Translations under genes and position numbers: made by a program
The notes under the pieces: generated by a model
Seen by the model: only the letters and a program-made list of their open reading frames with translations
The model's database searches: none
Told to the model about the DNA's origin: nothing
Origin: Caldifarciminota bacterium
GTDB taxonomy: Bacteria; WOR-3; Hydrothermia; UBA1063; CAJXJZ01
Reading direction: 5' to 3'
DNA: 14,627 nt
Assembly (NCBI GenBank): GCA_027073945.1
Contig: JALTEL010000678.1
Location: 1 to 14,627, forward strand
In this document: one piece after another, positions 7,277 to 14,627 of the stretch
Layout: every line of letters begins with the position of its first letter
How positions within the stretch are numbered: position 1 is the first letter of the stretch

Positions 7277-8655
7277 ATGCATTTAAAATAAGAGCACCTA
7301 ATATAGATAATATATGTGTGAGAGATGGGATATTTACAAAATGTACGGGAAAAGAAAATATTGTAGAATTTAAAGCTAAAATTATCCCGGCCTTTTCAGA
7401 TACACATACACACCTTTCGGAATATGGACTCAGCCTGTCATTCCCTCAAATTTCCGGTATAAACAGGAGGGCAGATGTTGCAGATTTTGTAAACGCATTC
7501 ATACAAAAAACCCAGAGAGAGTTTTATATATTCACAGATTTTGATGAGAGCGAATGGGATAAGAAAAAGTGGTTTACCAGAGAAGAGCTGGACAAAATAG
7601 AGTCGGACAGACCCGTTATACTGCGCAGGGTTTGCGGACATGTTGCACTTCTGAATTCCGCTGCAATAGATTACTTTAGGAAAAAAGGTATAGAAACATC
7701 AGATAGCCCTGCCTATGAGACAATACCTCTCAATATTCTGTCATATTTCAATTTTAAAATAGAAGATTATAAGGATGCTATTTTAAAAGCTCAGAAATTA
7801 TACCTTTCTTTAGGCGTGTCTTCCATATGCGAATTTGCCAAGTCCCAAACTGTTTTTGAAGCCTATAAAAGCCTTGAACAGGAGGGAAAATTAAAGCTTA
7901 AAGTCTTTATTTCTTTTTACTATAATAATTTTGAGTTAATGCAGCAGGCGGGCATGAAAACGTATGAAGGTGGTGAAAAAGTTCACATAGGTGCACTTAA
8001 ATTATTTTTAGATGGTTCAATAGGTGCTGAAACAGCGGCATTCAACGAACATTACAAAAGCGGGAAAATCGCACACACCTTTTACACTCAAAATGAACTT
8101 GCTTCCATAATTAAGGAGGCAGATGCACAAGGCATACAACTGGCCATGCACGCCATAGGTACCTCAGCCATAAAGCTTGCCTTATCATCTATTCCGCTAA
8201 ATTTAAACATTCCACCAAGAATTGAGCACTTTGAATTCCCTGATCATGAAAGCATCAAAATGGCAGGTGAAAAATCCGTTCTCATATCAATGCAACCCAA
8301 TTTTGTAAGAAGATGGTTTAGTATGTACAAATCGAGGCTGAGCTCGGATGTTTTAAAGCGATGTAATCCATTTAGAACTCTTTTTGATAGGGGACTAAAG
8401 CTCAGCTTCGGCTCCGATGCCATGCCCCCGGGTCCTCTTTACGGTATTAAAGGGGCTACAAATCATCCTCTGGATAAAGAAAGACTAACAGAAAAAGAGG
8501 CACTGAAACTGTATACAGAGGCAGGAGAGCATTTCACAGGTTTTAAAACAGGGAAACTTGCTCCGGGATATTCCGCGGATTTTATAGCTCTCGCCGAATT
8601 CAACGGAAGTAAGTACCCTAAATCCCTTTTCATAGACGGACAAAAAATATTTTGA
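7273..8655 (+). CDS. Amidohydrolase family 3 (YtcJ-like) metal-dependent hydrolase
   Basis: This is a predicted cytoplasmic TIM-barrel hydrolase of 460 residues, shorter than typical YtcJ proteins, which are above 500. Substrate is unknown; relatives cleave amide or ester bonds of small molecules. Metal-site marks in order are the HxH of DTHTHL (His45, His47), Lys243 in GALKLFLDGSIGAETAAF (position of the usual carboxylated lysine), His293 in AMHAIGT, His319 in RIEHFE and Asp382 in FGSDAMPPGPLYGI. The small beta domain is split between residues 1-40 and 425-460, as in the family (GKLAPGYSADFIAL). The start is ATG 7273, four bases before the end of the M23 gene (ATGA overlap). A TTG at 7261 in the same frame is possible but less likely. 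No strong ribosome site is seen, so coupling to the M23 gene is expected. Confidence 0.82.
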   Translation: MNAFKIRAPNIDNICVRDGIFTKCTGKENIVEFKAKIIPAFSDTHTHLSEYGLSLSFPQISGINRRADVADFVNAFIQKTQREFYIFTDFDESEWDKKKWFTREELDKIESDRPVILRRVCGHVALLNSAAIDYFRKKGIETSDSPAYETIPLNILSYFNFKIEDYKDAILKAQKLYLSLGVSSICEFAKSQTVFEAYKSLEQEGKLKLKVFISFYYNNFELMQQAGMKTYEGGEKVHIGALKLFLDGSIGAETAAFNEHYKSGKIAHTFYTQNELASIIKEADAQGIQLAMHAIGTSAIKLALSSIPLNLNIPPRIEHFEFPDHESIKMAGEKSVLISMQPNFVRRWFSMYKSRLSSDVLKRCNPFRTLFDRGLKLSFGSDAMPPGPLYGIKGATNHPLDKERLTEKEALKLYTEAGEHFTGFKTGKLAPGYSADFIALAEFNGSKYPKSLFIDGQKIF

Positions 8656-9671
8656 TCGAAGGCATAGTTCTTAAATATTTTGAGATCATAAGTGAGGACA
8701 GTAGTGGGTATGTAGGATTCTTCAGAGGGAATCCACATGAAGATGCAAGACGTCTTCAGAATGAACTCGCCATGCATAGTATTTACGCTAACATTCATAA
8801 TATTGGAGATGCTTACAGAATAACTCTTTTTAAAGGGGAAAATGAAAAAAACAGCGCAAACATCAATATTATTCTGTTTATTGCAACAATATTCACAACA
8901 CTTATGGCAGGCAGTTTTAATGTGGGCAAGAATCCTTTTTCCAACCCGCTTAATCTCATTTATGGATGGCCATTTTCTCTGTCATTACTGCTTATACTTG
9001 GCATCCATGAAATGGGACATTTCCTTGCTTCTAAATACTATCATATCAAGGCTACACTGCCCTACTTTTTGCCAATTCCACATCCCCTTATTGGAACAAT
9101 GGGGGCATTTATAAAAATAAAGTCACCAATAACGCACAAGGATGCCCTTGTCAGAATAGGTGCTATGGGACCAATAGCAGGTTTTATCGTAGCAGTCCCT
9201 GTCACAATCATAGGGCTTCTTCTCTCTCATCCAGTTCCGGCCGCGCATCAGGAAGGATTAAGGCTTGGCAATTCAATACTCTTTGCAATATTGACCAAAA
9301 TTGTAACGGGAACATTGCCAGCAAATGTTGATATCAGACTTCACCCTGTTGCTTTTGCCGGATGGCTGGGTTTGTTTGTTACATCTTTAAATCTTTTACC
9401 AGTCGGGCAGCTTGATGGCGGACATATCATATACGGATTATTTGAAAAACATTCAAAGTCTATTGCTAAGATATTTTTTTTGGTCTTAATCCCTCTGGGA
9501 CTCTTATGGCCCGGATGGTGGTTCTGGGCATTTTTACTTCTCTTACTGGGAATAAACCATCCACCTATATTAAACAGTGTGACACCTCTGAACAAAGGGA
9601 GCAAGTTTATAGGTTATACTGCAATAATCATTTTCATTCTGACATTTATGCCGGCCCCATTCAGGGTATGA
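8652..9671 (+). CDS. M50 family site-2 protease-like membrane metalloprotease (EGY/S2P type)
   Basis: This is an intramembrane zinc protease of 339 residues that would cut membrane-embedded substrates such as anti-sigma factors or signal-peptide remnants. Residues about 1-62 are a soluble N-terminal domain with FFRGNPHEDARRLQNEL and YRITLF. I recall the same kind of domain in plant EGY and cyanobacterial S2P proteins. The rest is hydrophobic, with about six to seven membrane segments. Zinc motif HEMGH is at 119-123 and the second ligand motif NLLPVGQLDGGH at 247-258 (Asp255). The N-terminal match supports the TTG start at 8652, which overlaps the amidohydrolase stop as TTGA; no clear ribosome site precedes it. 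No PDZ domain is visible. The last 11 bases overlap the convergent arcC gene. Confidence 0.85.
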   Translation: MIEGIVLKYFEIISEDSSGYVGFFRGNPHEDARRLQNELAMHSIYANIHNIGDAYRITLFKGENEKNSANINIILFIATIFTTLMAGSFNVGKNPFSNPLNLIYGWPFSLSLLLILGIHEMGHFLASKYYHIKATLPYFLPIPHPLIGTMGAFIKIKSPITHKDALVRIGAMGPIAGFIVAVPVTIIGLLLSHPVPAAHQEGLRLGNSILFAILTKIVTGTLPANVDIRLHPVAFAGWLGLFVTSLNLLPVGQLDGGHIIYGLFEKHSKSIAKIFFLVLIPLGLLWPGWWFWAFLLLLLGINHPPILNSVTPLNKGSKFIGYTAIIIFILTFMPAPFRV

Positions 9672-10602
9672 TGTGTGTGCCTGCCTGGTCAATCAGGCAC
9701 TGGGAAGCTTTTTCTATAGACGTAATAAAAACACCCTTGCCTCCGTTTTCAAGAAACTCAATGGCAGATTCGATTTTAGGCCCCATACTTCCGGGAGCAA
9801 AATGGCCTTGCTCCATGTAAGTCTTGATTTCGGAAACCGAAACCTTCCGCAAAGCTGCTTGATTCGCCTTTCCAAAATTGATAAAGACATTTTCAACTTC
9901 AGTCAATATCATAAGATAATCCGCAGAGATCTCTTTTGCAAGTAAAGCCGATGCCCTATCTTTATCAATAACGGCCTTTTCTCCTCTTATAGTGCCATCT
10001 CTTTCTATGGATACCGGAATGCCTCCGCCTCCTGTTGCAACAACTACAATATCCTGCCCAATCATATTTCTTATGACTCCAGCTTCAATTGTCCTGACAG
10101 GAATAGGCGAAGCAACAACCATGCGCAGACCTCTTCCCGCATCATCTTTTATCGTCCAACCAAACTTCTCCCGTAAGGCTTTTGCTTCATCGGCATTTAA
10201 AAAATGGCCAATTGGTTTCGTAGGATGTTGAAATGCAGGGTCATCTTTTTTAACAATTACCTCAGTAACAAGTGCAACAACTTCTTTTTGAATACCCTGT
10301 TTGAGAAATTCATTGCGAAGGGAAGATACTATCACATAACCTATCCAGCCCTGAGTTTCGGCATTTAACGCATCCAACGGATAAGGCTTAAAAGTTTTCC
10401 TTGAAAATATGTTCCTGTAGAATTCTATGCCAACCTGAGGTCCGTTTCCATGGGTTATTACGACTCTGTATCCATTTTTAAACAAGGGGATAAGATTCTC
10501 CATACATTTTTTTGCATTGTTAAGTTGATTTTCAAAAGTTAAAGGCTCTCCTTTTTTTCGCAGTGCATTACCACCAAGTGCTACAACAATAGTATTTTTC
10601 AT
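9661..10602 (-). CDS. arcC: Carbamate kinase
   Basis: This cytoplasmic amino-acid-kinase-fold enzyme interconverts carbamoyl phosphate plus ADP with carbamate plus ATP. At 313 residues it has the usual length. Marks are ALGGNAL (8-14), HGNGPQVG (51-58), PAFQHPTKPIG (122-132), TGGGGIPV (190-197), VIDKDRASALLA (211-222) and GSMGPKIESA (271-280). The start is ATG 10602, because an AAAGGAGG ribosome site (10608-10615) precedes it directly; a GTG or similar start eight codons earlier is not needed. It overlaps the end of acpS by 4 bases. In fermentative arginine use this enzyme sits with arcA and arcB, but neither is here. Its role may instead be carbamoyl-phosphate use from purine or other breakdown, or it may be a stray housekeeping member. 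That part is inference. Confidence 0.95.
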   Translation of the reverse strand: MKNTIVVALGGNALRKKGEPLTFENQLNNAKKCMENLIPLFKNGYRVVITHGNGPQVGIEFYRNIFSRKTFKPYPLDALNAETQGWIGYVIVSSLRNEFLKQGIQKEVVALVTEVIVKKDDPAFQHPTKPIGHFLNADEAKALREKFGWTIKDDAGRGLRMVVASPIPVRTIEAGVIRNMIGQDIVVVATGGGGIPVSIERDGTIRGEKAVIDKDRASALLAKEISADYLMILTEVENVFINFGKANQAALRKVSVSEIKTYMEQGHFAPGSMGPKIESAIEFLENGGKGVFITSIEKASQCLIDQAGTHIIP

Positions 10603-10961
10603 CTTCTCCTCCTTTCCAGAGCGCATACAGCAACTGCATAATCTCTCTCATGGCTTATGCTTAACGTGCATCCAAATTGCTCCGCTACATGTGTGGGGAG
10701 ACAATAATAAGGCTTACCATTCGTATTAGCAAGCACTTCTATTGCTTTAATTGGCAGGTACTCACTGTAAACATCCGAAATTGCTTTGAATAAAGCCTCT
10801 TTTGCGGCAAATCTTCCTGCAAGACATTCTGCAACATTTTTTCTGGTTAAACAATAATTTAATTCTCTTCTCGTATAGATACGGGAAGTAAACCTGCTGT
10901 TGTATTGCTCAAAAATACGCGCTATTCTCTCTATACGGACTATATCAACCCCAAGCTGCAT
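10599..10961 (-). CDS. acpS: Holo-[acyl-carrier-protein] synthase
   Basis: This cytoplasmic trimeric enzyme transfers 4'-phosphopantetheine from CoA to acyl carrier protein, activating fatty-acid synthesis. At 120 residues it has the usual length. Marks are LGVDIVRIERI (3-13, Asp6 binding magnesium), LAGRFAAKEALFKA (47-60, Glu55) and SISHERDYAVA (101-111, His104). The start ATG lies 2 bases after the stop of the large barrel gene and has no clear ribosome site, so it depends on coupling. The C-terminal ERRRR is encoded by the arcC ribosome site itself, so this tail is probably shaped by the overlap and not by enzyme function. Confidence 0.95.
   Translation of the reverse strand: MQLGVDIVRIERIARIFEQYNSRFTSRIYTRRELNYCLTRKNVAECLAGRFAAKEALFKAISDVYSEYLPIKAIEVLANTNGKPYYCLPTHVAEQFGCTLSISHERDYAVAVCALERRRR
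10608..10615 (-). promoter_or_regulatory. Ribosome binding site of arcC inside acpS
   Basis: On the minus strand this is AAAGGAGG, five bases before the ATG of arcC (10602). It fixes that start over an in-frame codon eight codons upstream. Read in the acpS frame it supplies the last Arg codons. Confidence 0.8.
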
Positions 10962-10963
10962 GT

Positions 10964-13312
10964 TCAGAAGCTATAGTCTATAATTAATTGCGTGGAGTAT
11001 ATATTATCCGGACTTACAAAACCTCTGTAAACCGGCAGCCCATTTGAAGTTTTTATCTCATGACCAAAAAGACCCGTATGGGGAGTATCTTCATCCTTGG
11101 TTTTAAGTTTTAATCTTATTCCAAGTGTTGGCGTCAGTCTCTCAACCAGAGTGAGATAAAACTTGTCTCCATTTCCATTGAGAAAATCTATGCCTGTATC
11201 ATCAAAATTCCACTGCGACATACCATTTGTCGTCCAGGTCGAGACTCCTGCATTGATTGTGAACTGGTTGTTAAATCTGTATCGCATTGTGACAAGAAAT
11301 GCACTACCATATATAAGAGATTCCCTGAAATTTGTTTTCGGTGTTAATTCCACTTCACCGTATTTATATTCAACACCCACTGATGTACCCCTTCCAAGCA
11401 TTACAAAACTGTTAATGGTAGTTTCTTTTGTATTTGAGACGGATACGCCGAGATATCTGTTTGTTTTTCTCTGCTGAACCTTTTGCTTTAATCTTATCCT
11501 GAAAGCATACACGGGTCTGGCCTCAACTGTTCCCTGAAAACGCCAATTCCATAATCTGCTCGCTTTATTTTGCCATACATCTATGTATGCAAATGGGAAC
11601 AAAAATTGTCTCGCAGGCTGATACCTTGTTGCAATGTAAACTCCTTTCTCTGGTTTTGGTATTGGAAGATCCGCAAGGTTTGAAGCAAGAGGTTCTATAT
11701 CCCTGTATGATTTTTCAATCGGTGTATATTCAAATCTGTTATCTTCTTTAAACGGTCTTGCATAAGGATTTTCATAATTCACATCATAATTTCTTACAAG
11801 CACATCAAAATAATACGTGGGCTGTTGAATTCTCGCTTTTATTGCATAGGCCTTTCCTGCTTTCTGTTGCCTGGCATATTCAAATTCCAAAGATATCGGA
11901 CGTTTAAAAGTTCTCCCTGATAATGCGTAAAAAAGCTTATCTCCCGTGCCCCAGTGGAAAGAAAGGTCATTAAAAGATTCTCTGTCAAGAGGAATATCCA
12001 TCTGAGAGAAATCAGCCGTCAGAGCATCATTAAATACCTTCATAACTCCGAAACCAAGTTGCGTCCCAAACGGCAGAGGCGCTGGCATATCAATCTTTGT
12101 GCCCATACCTACCACATTTTCTTTGAATTGATTTTGAAAGGTGGAGGGGACATATGAACTTGTGTAATAAAATAGAGGCTTTCCATCAATCCCTAAAAGT
12201 GCGTCTTTCCTTGTTGAGGAAAAGAACTGGTACAGATTAAAATTCCTGTATTTTTCCCATCCGCAAGCTCCGAAAAAGTTAAACTCCCTGTTGGATGTGA
12301 CATCTCCATACATACCCGTTTTATCCATATACCTGTCTCTTGCTTCATCAGTATTATCAACAAGAAGACCAAGGTCAAGTGAAAAATGATAATATCCCAA
12401 AATTAATTTTTTGATGTATGAATAATTTTCCACCCCAGCATAGAATTTCGCACGCTGTTTTTTCAAAAAATACGGTGAATGGTCAAATAAAAATCCCGAT
12501 TTTAGCTTTCCCCACAGCACAAAGTGGCTTTTAACCTTTATATAAGGCTCAGGATGCAACTTCTCCGATTCCTGTCGTTCTGAATTCAATCTCTGAGCAA
12601 GGTCATTTATACTCTGTGCAGACCAACCTGCATCCTGCAGATTTTGCCACATATTGCTGGATGTATCCCTTGTCTCAAGCTCTGATATTCTGTCTTTTAT
12701 ATCACTCAACTCTTCTGCAAAAAGTTCAGAGTAATATCCCTGCTTTATGTTAACCATGCCGATAACAGGTCTGGGCCTTCTATTCCAATAAATAACAAAT
12801 GGCCTCATATTCCTGTAACCATAATAGGACAGCCCCGGGGTTCTCTTCAAGTGACTCGGCCTTCTAAATCCTGTCATATGTGCATATTTCACAGTTTGAA
12901 TAGCATCTTGCAATGACACCCCATAAAGGGAATAGAGTTCATCTATATCTGCTTTATTAACATTTATCGGGTTTGCAAGAAAAGAAAGCCATTCATCAAA
13001 TGCTGCCTCTCTCGGACTTTCCTCACTTGCAGCACGCTCTCTGACTCTTGTTGCATAATATGCAAACCTGAAAGGATTTCTGGGTTGTTTTACCATTATC
13101 AGCGGCTTTATTGCTGCAAAATCTTTTGGAGTTATTACCTTGATATTCATGATATCATAAATGGAATGCAACGGACCTCTATTCTGTATATAGTTGTAAA
13201 TGGCTGCTTGCTTTTCTTTTGTCAGCGGTAGTGTTGAAAGCTCCTTTAAACTGGCTCTGTTAATATCTATAATTCCTGTTGAAAGTATGAGAAAAACTAT
13301 TAAGGAGTTCAA
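10964..13312 (-). CDS. Helix-hairpin-helix domain protein with outer-membrane beta-barrel
   Basis: This large exported protein of 782 residues has an unusual build. Residues 1-13 are a short hydrophobic leader with no positive charge. Residues 14-70 are a ComEA-like helix-hairpin-helix (IIDINRASLKELSTLPL, then IQNRGPLHSIYDIMNI). Residues 116-173 are a second, weaker copy (INVNKADIDELYSLYGV, then RRPSHLKRTPGLSYYGYRNM). From about 183 to the end are alternating aromatic strands of an outer-membrane barrel. The last strand TQLIIDYSF ends in Phe, the usual outer-membrane assembly signal. A helical stretch (about 195-253) interrupts the strands. Similar HhH-barrel proteins are found in FCB genomes, but I know no proven function. 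DNA binding or uptake is an inference from ComEA. The start is TTG, chosen because AGGAGGT lies five bases upstream and an in-frame stop sits two codons before it. It follows a PorV-like gene. Confidence 0.8.
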   Translation of the reverse strand: MNSLIVFLILSTGIIDINRASLKELSTLPLTKEKQAAIYNYIQNRGPLHSIYDIMNIKVITPKDFAAIKPLIMVKQPRNPFRFAYYATRVRERAASEESPREAAFDEWLSFLANPINVNKADIDELYSLYGVSLQDAIQTVKYAHMTGFRRPSHLKRTPGLSYYGYRNMRPFVIYWNRRPRPVIGMVNIKQGYYSELFAEELSDIKDRISELETRDTSSNMWQNLQDAGWSAQSINDLAQRLNSERQESEKLHPEPYIKVKSHFVLWGKLKSGFLFDHSPYFLKKQRAKFYAGVENYSYIKKLILGYYHFSLDLGLLVDNTDEARDRYMDKTGMYGDVTSNREFNFFGACGWEKYRNFNLYQFFSSTRKDALLGIDGKPLFYYTSSYVPSTFQNQFKENVVGMGTKIDMPAPLPFGTQLGFGVMKVFNDALTADFSQMDIPLDRESFNDLSFHWGTGDKLFYALSGRTFKRPISLEFEYARQQKAGKAYAIKARIQQPTYYFDVLVRNYDVNYENPYARPFKEDNRFEYTPIEKSYRDIEPLASNLADLPIPKPEKGVYIATRYQPARQFLFPFAYIDVWQNKASRLWNWRFQGTVEARPVYAFRIRLKQKVQQRKTNRYLGVSVSNTKETTINSFVMLGRGTSVGVEYKYGEVELTPKTNFRESLIYGSAFLVTMRYRFNNQFTINAGVSTWTTNGMSQWNFDDTGIDFLNGNGDKFYLTLVERLTPTLGIRLKLKTKDEDTPHTGLFGHEIKTSNGLPVYRGFVSPDNIYSTQLIIDYSF

Positions 13313-13315
13313 TTC

Positions 13316-14134
13316 TTACCTCCTGTATATAATTCCAACAGAATGAGAAAGCGGCAGATGTTCATCGTAAGAGAGAGCATAGATGACTTTTATGTTACGA
13401 TAGTTAACCGTGAAACCCGTATTAAACTTGTGCAAATCACCTTCTTTTAAAATCCCGCCTCTTATAAGGAAAATATCCTTTACAATATTGACTTCTTCTC
13501 CGAGGGATATGGAGAGCTGCCTTGCCTTAGCCGACGTGAGAGAAAAATACGTCCTTGCAACATCGGACGGAGCAAATCCAACCCCAAAGGATACGTATGA
13601 AGGAATGGGGTCTCCCCTTAATGTGGAAGCCGTACTGTTAACCCACAATGCGGCTACAGACCAATATCTGTAGAATTCGCCCCTAAATCCAAGGTCAATT
13701 GAAGGGGATAATGAAGTACCATACCTTGGGTCCTGCCATTTATACAGCTTTAAACCTACTCCATAGCTGAGCATATCATTCAATTTATTACCAAATGACA
13801 GCGCGTATCTTCCTTCGCCAAAGCCACCTGAATACGTCCCCGATAGTTTAGCCCGTCTTTCCACAATAGAGAGCCCGAATCTTTTGTAAGTTAGACCGAG
13901 TCCCATTGTTTTAAGCCCATCAATACCCGAATATTCGGACTTGAAGAAAAATTCGCTGCTTATTCCCGTATTATCCGCGATGCCAGCAGGATTGAAAAAG
14001 GCCGCTTGTATGCCCTTACCTGTTGCCACATTTGAAAAACAGGTGCCAAGTATTGTCGGCTCTTCATTCTGTACCTCAAACATGGCAAGCGCACTGCCCG
14101 CAAATATCAACAATAAGAAAAGATACCTTTTCAT
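13316..14134 (-). CDS. PorV/UPF0164-like outer-membrane beta-barrel protein
   Basis: This is a predicted outer-membrane protein of 272 residues. Residues 1-17 are a standard signal peptide ([17 protein letters not shown]) with cleavage after ALA. The mature part opens with [25 protein letters not shown]. This matches the opening of FadL/PorV/PorQ-type barrels of the FCB group (small residues, then F-NPAG, here at residues 48-51). Many short amphipathic strands with Gly turns follow ([29 protein letters not shown]). The function may be a type IX secretion accessory, a hydrophobic-compound channel, or a structural barrel; motifs do not decide. The start is supported by GGAGGT just upstream and by an ATGA overlap with glyA. 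The stop is one codon before the next gene, in the same frame. Confidence 0.8.
   Translation of the reverse strand: MKRYLFLLLIFAGSALAMFEVQNEEPTILGTCFSNVATGKGIQAAFFNPAGIADNTGISSEFFFKSEYSGIDGLKTMGLGLTYKRFGLSIVERRAKLSGTYSGGFGEGRYALSFGNKLNDMLSYGVGLKLYKWQDPRYGTSLSPSIDLGFRGEFYRYWSVAALWVNSTASTLRGDPIPSYVSFGVGFAPSDVARTYFSLTSAKARQLSISLGEEVNIVKDIFLIRGGILKEGDLHKFNTGFTVNYRNIKVIYALSYDEHLPLSHSVGIIYRR
13318..13324 (-). promoter_or_regulatory. Ribosome binding site fixing the TTG start of the HhH-barrel gene
   Basis: On the minus strand this is AGGAGGT, five bases before TTG (13312). It overlaps the last Arg codons and the first base of the stop codon of the upstream barrel gene, so the two genes share this sequence. 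It is the main support for a non-ATG start. Confidence 0.8.
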
Positions 14135-14627
14135 TTCGTTACCTCCAACATTTTTTTATACCATTCTTTATACAGAGGAAAAGCAGATGTTAATTCCTTA
14201 ACCTCTTTCCTTGTTTTTTCAATAATTTCGTTGCTATCAGGGTCCCTCAAAACATTAGCAATTAACTTTCCTATTTTTTTCATCTCATTTTCCTTCATTC
14301 CCCTTGTCGTAAGTGCAGGGGTTCCAAGCCTTATACCACTTGCAATGTTCGGTTTCATGGGGTCAAACGGTATTGTATTTTTATTGACTGTTATACCTGC
14401 TTTCTCCAGAGCATTTTCAGCCACATCACCAGTGATGTTAAACGGTCTCAAATCTACAAGCATTAAATGATTATCGGTTCCTCCAGCCACAAGTCTCAAA
14501 CCCTCTTCTTTCAAGGTCTCTGCCAGAGCCTTTGAATTTCTGACAATTTGAGCAGCGTATTTTTTAAAATCATCCGACAAAGCTTCCTTAAAACACACAG
14601 CTTTTGCAGCAATTACATGCATAAGCG
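14131..14627 (-). CDS. glyA: Serine hydroxymethyltransferase, C-terminal part (runs off the window)
   Basis: This is the last 164 or so residues of a PLP enzyme that converts serine and tetrahydrofolate to glycine and methylene-tetrahydrofolate in the cytoplasm. The window edge cuts it; full-length members have a little over 400 residues. Visible marks are [15 protein letters not shown] with Leu before it (the family has [10 protein letters not shown]), [25 protein letters not shown] and [14 protein letters not shown], whose Arg binds the substrate carboxylate. The PLP lysine lies outside the window. The Met codon at 14622 is internal, not a start. The stop overlaps the PorV-like start by 4 bases, so glyA is the upstream visible gene of the minus-strand operon. 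Confidence 0.95.
   Translation of the reverse strand, partial: LMHVIAAKAVCFKEALSDDFKKYAAQIVRNSKALAETLKEEGLRLVAGGTDNHLMLVDLRPFNITGDVAENALEKAGITVNKNTIPFDPMKPNIASGIRLGTPALTTRGMKENEMKKIGKLIANVLRDPDSNEIIEKTRKEVKELTSAFPLYKEWYKKMLEVTK

Noticed and set aside
6899..7282. Minus-strand Cys-rich open frame of 127 codons opposite the M23 gene
   Set aside because: Antisense to the conserved M23 catalytic motifs; the Cys content follows from reading Thr/Ala/His codons backwards and no known family is seen.
8842..9114. Plus-strand open frame inside the M50 gene
   Set aside because: It is an alternative frame of the HEMGH-containing region, with no motif or ribosome site of its own.
10603..10626. Upstream start for arcC adding MRSGKEEK
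   Set aside because: These residues are just the translated ribosome site; ATG 10602 follows AAAGGAGG and matches the family start.

Overview
This window is a very compact stretch (almost every base lies in a gene) of a low-GC bacterial chromosome. It carries ordinary housekeeping genes mixed with envelope genes. Outer-membrane beta-barrel proteins with signal peptides, and a secreted protein ending in what looks like a type IX secretion (Por) sorting tail, point to a two-membrane bacterium of the FCB group. A deep candidate lineage such as WOR-3/Stahlbacteria or Hydrothermae is a reasonable guess from gene style, but the sequence alone cannot settle this. I see no mobile element, CRISPR array, tRNA or rRNA.

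Layout. (1) 1-4193, plus strand: the 3' part of a secreted beta-sandwich protein overlaps hisS by 4 bases. Then come fabG (3-oxoacyl-ACP reductase) and a class I PLP aminotransferase, the last two each behind a plausible sigma-70-type promoter. (2) 4198-5340, minus strand: a GAF plus HD-GYP cyclic-di-GMP phosphodiesterase, convergent with the aminotransferase and divergent from the next operon. (3) 5513-9671, plus strand: trxB-like gene, membrane-anchored M23 peptidase, YtcJ-like amidohydrolase and an M50 site-2 protease, joined by a 3-base gap and then 4-base overlaps. (4) 14627-9661, minus strand (transcribed leftward): glyA (partial), a PorV/UPF0164-like barrel, a large helix-hairpin-helix plus beta-barrel protein, acpS and arcC, again with 4-base overlaps or gaps of 2 to 3 bases.

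How they work together. Region 3 looks like an envelope and redox unit, with two proteases acting at or in the membrane behind a flavoprotein disulfide reductase. Region 4 places two outer-membrane proteins inside a transcript of one-carbon, acyl-carrier and carbamoyl-phosphate enzymes. The best candidates for less-described biology are two. One is the helix-hairpin-helix/outer-membrane barrel protein with its tightly coupled PorV-like partner, a possible DNA-handling outer-membrane pair. The other is the thioredoxin-reductase-like protein, which lacks the usual NADPH-binding arginines and resembles the Thermoplasma enzyme. All calls come from reading motifs by eye; no database search was possible.
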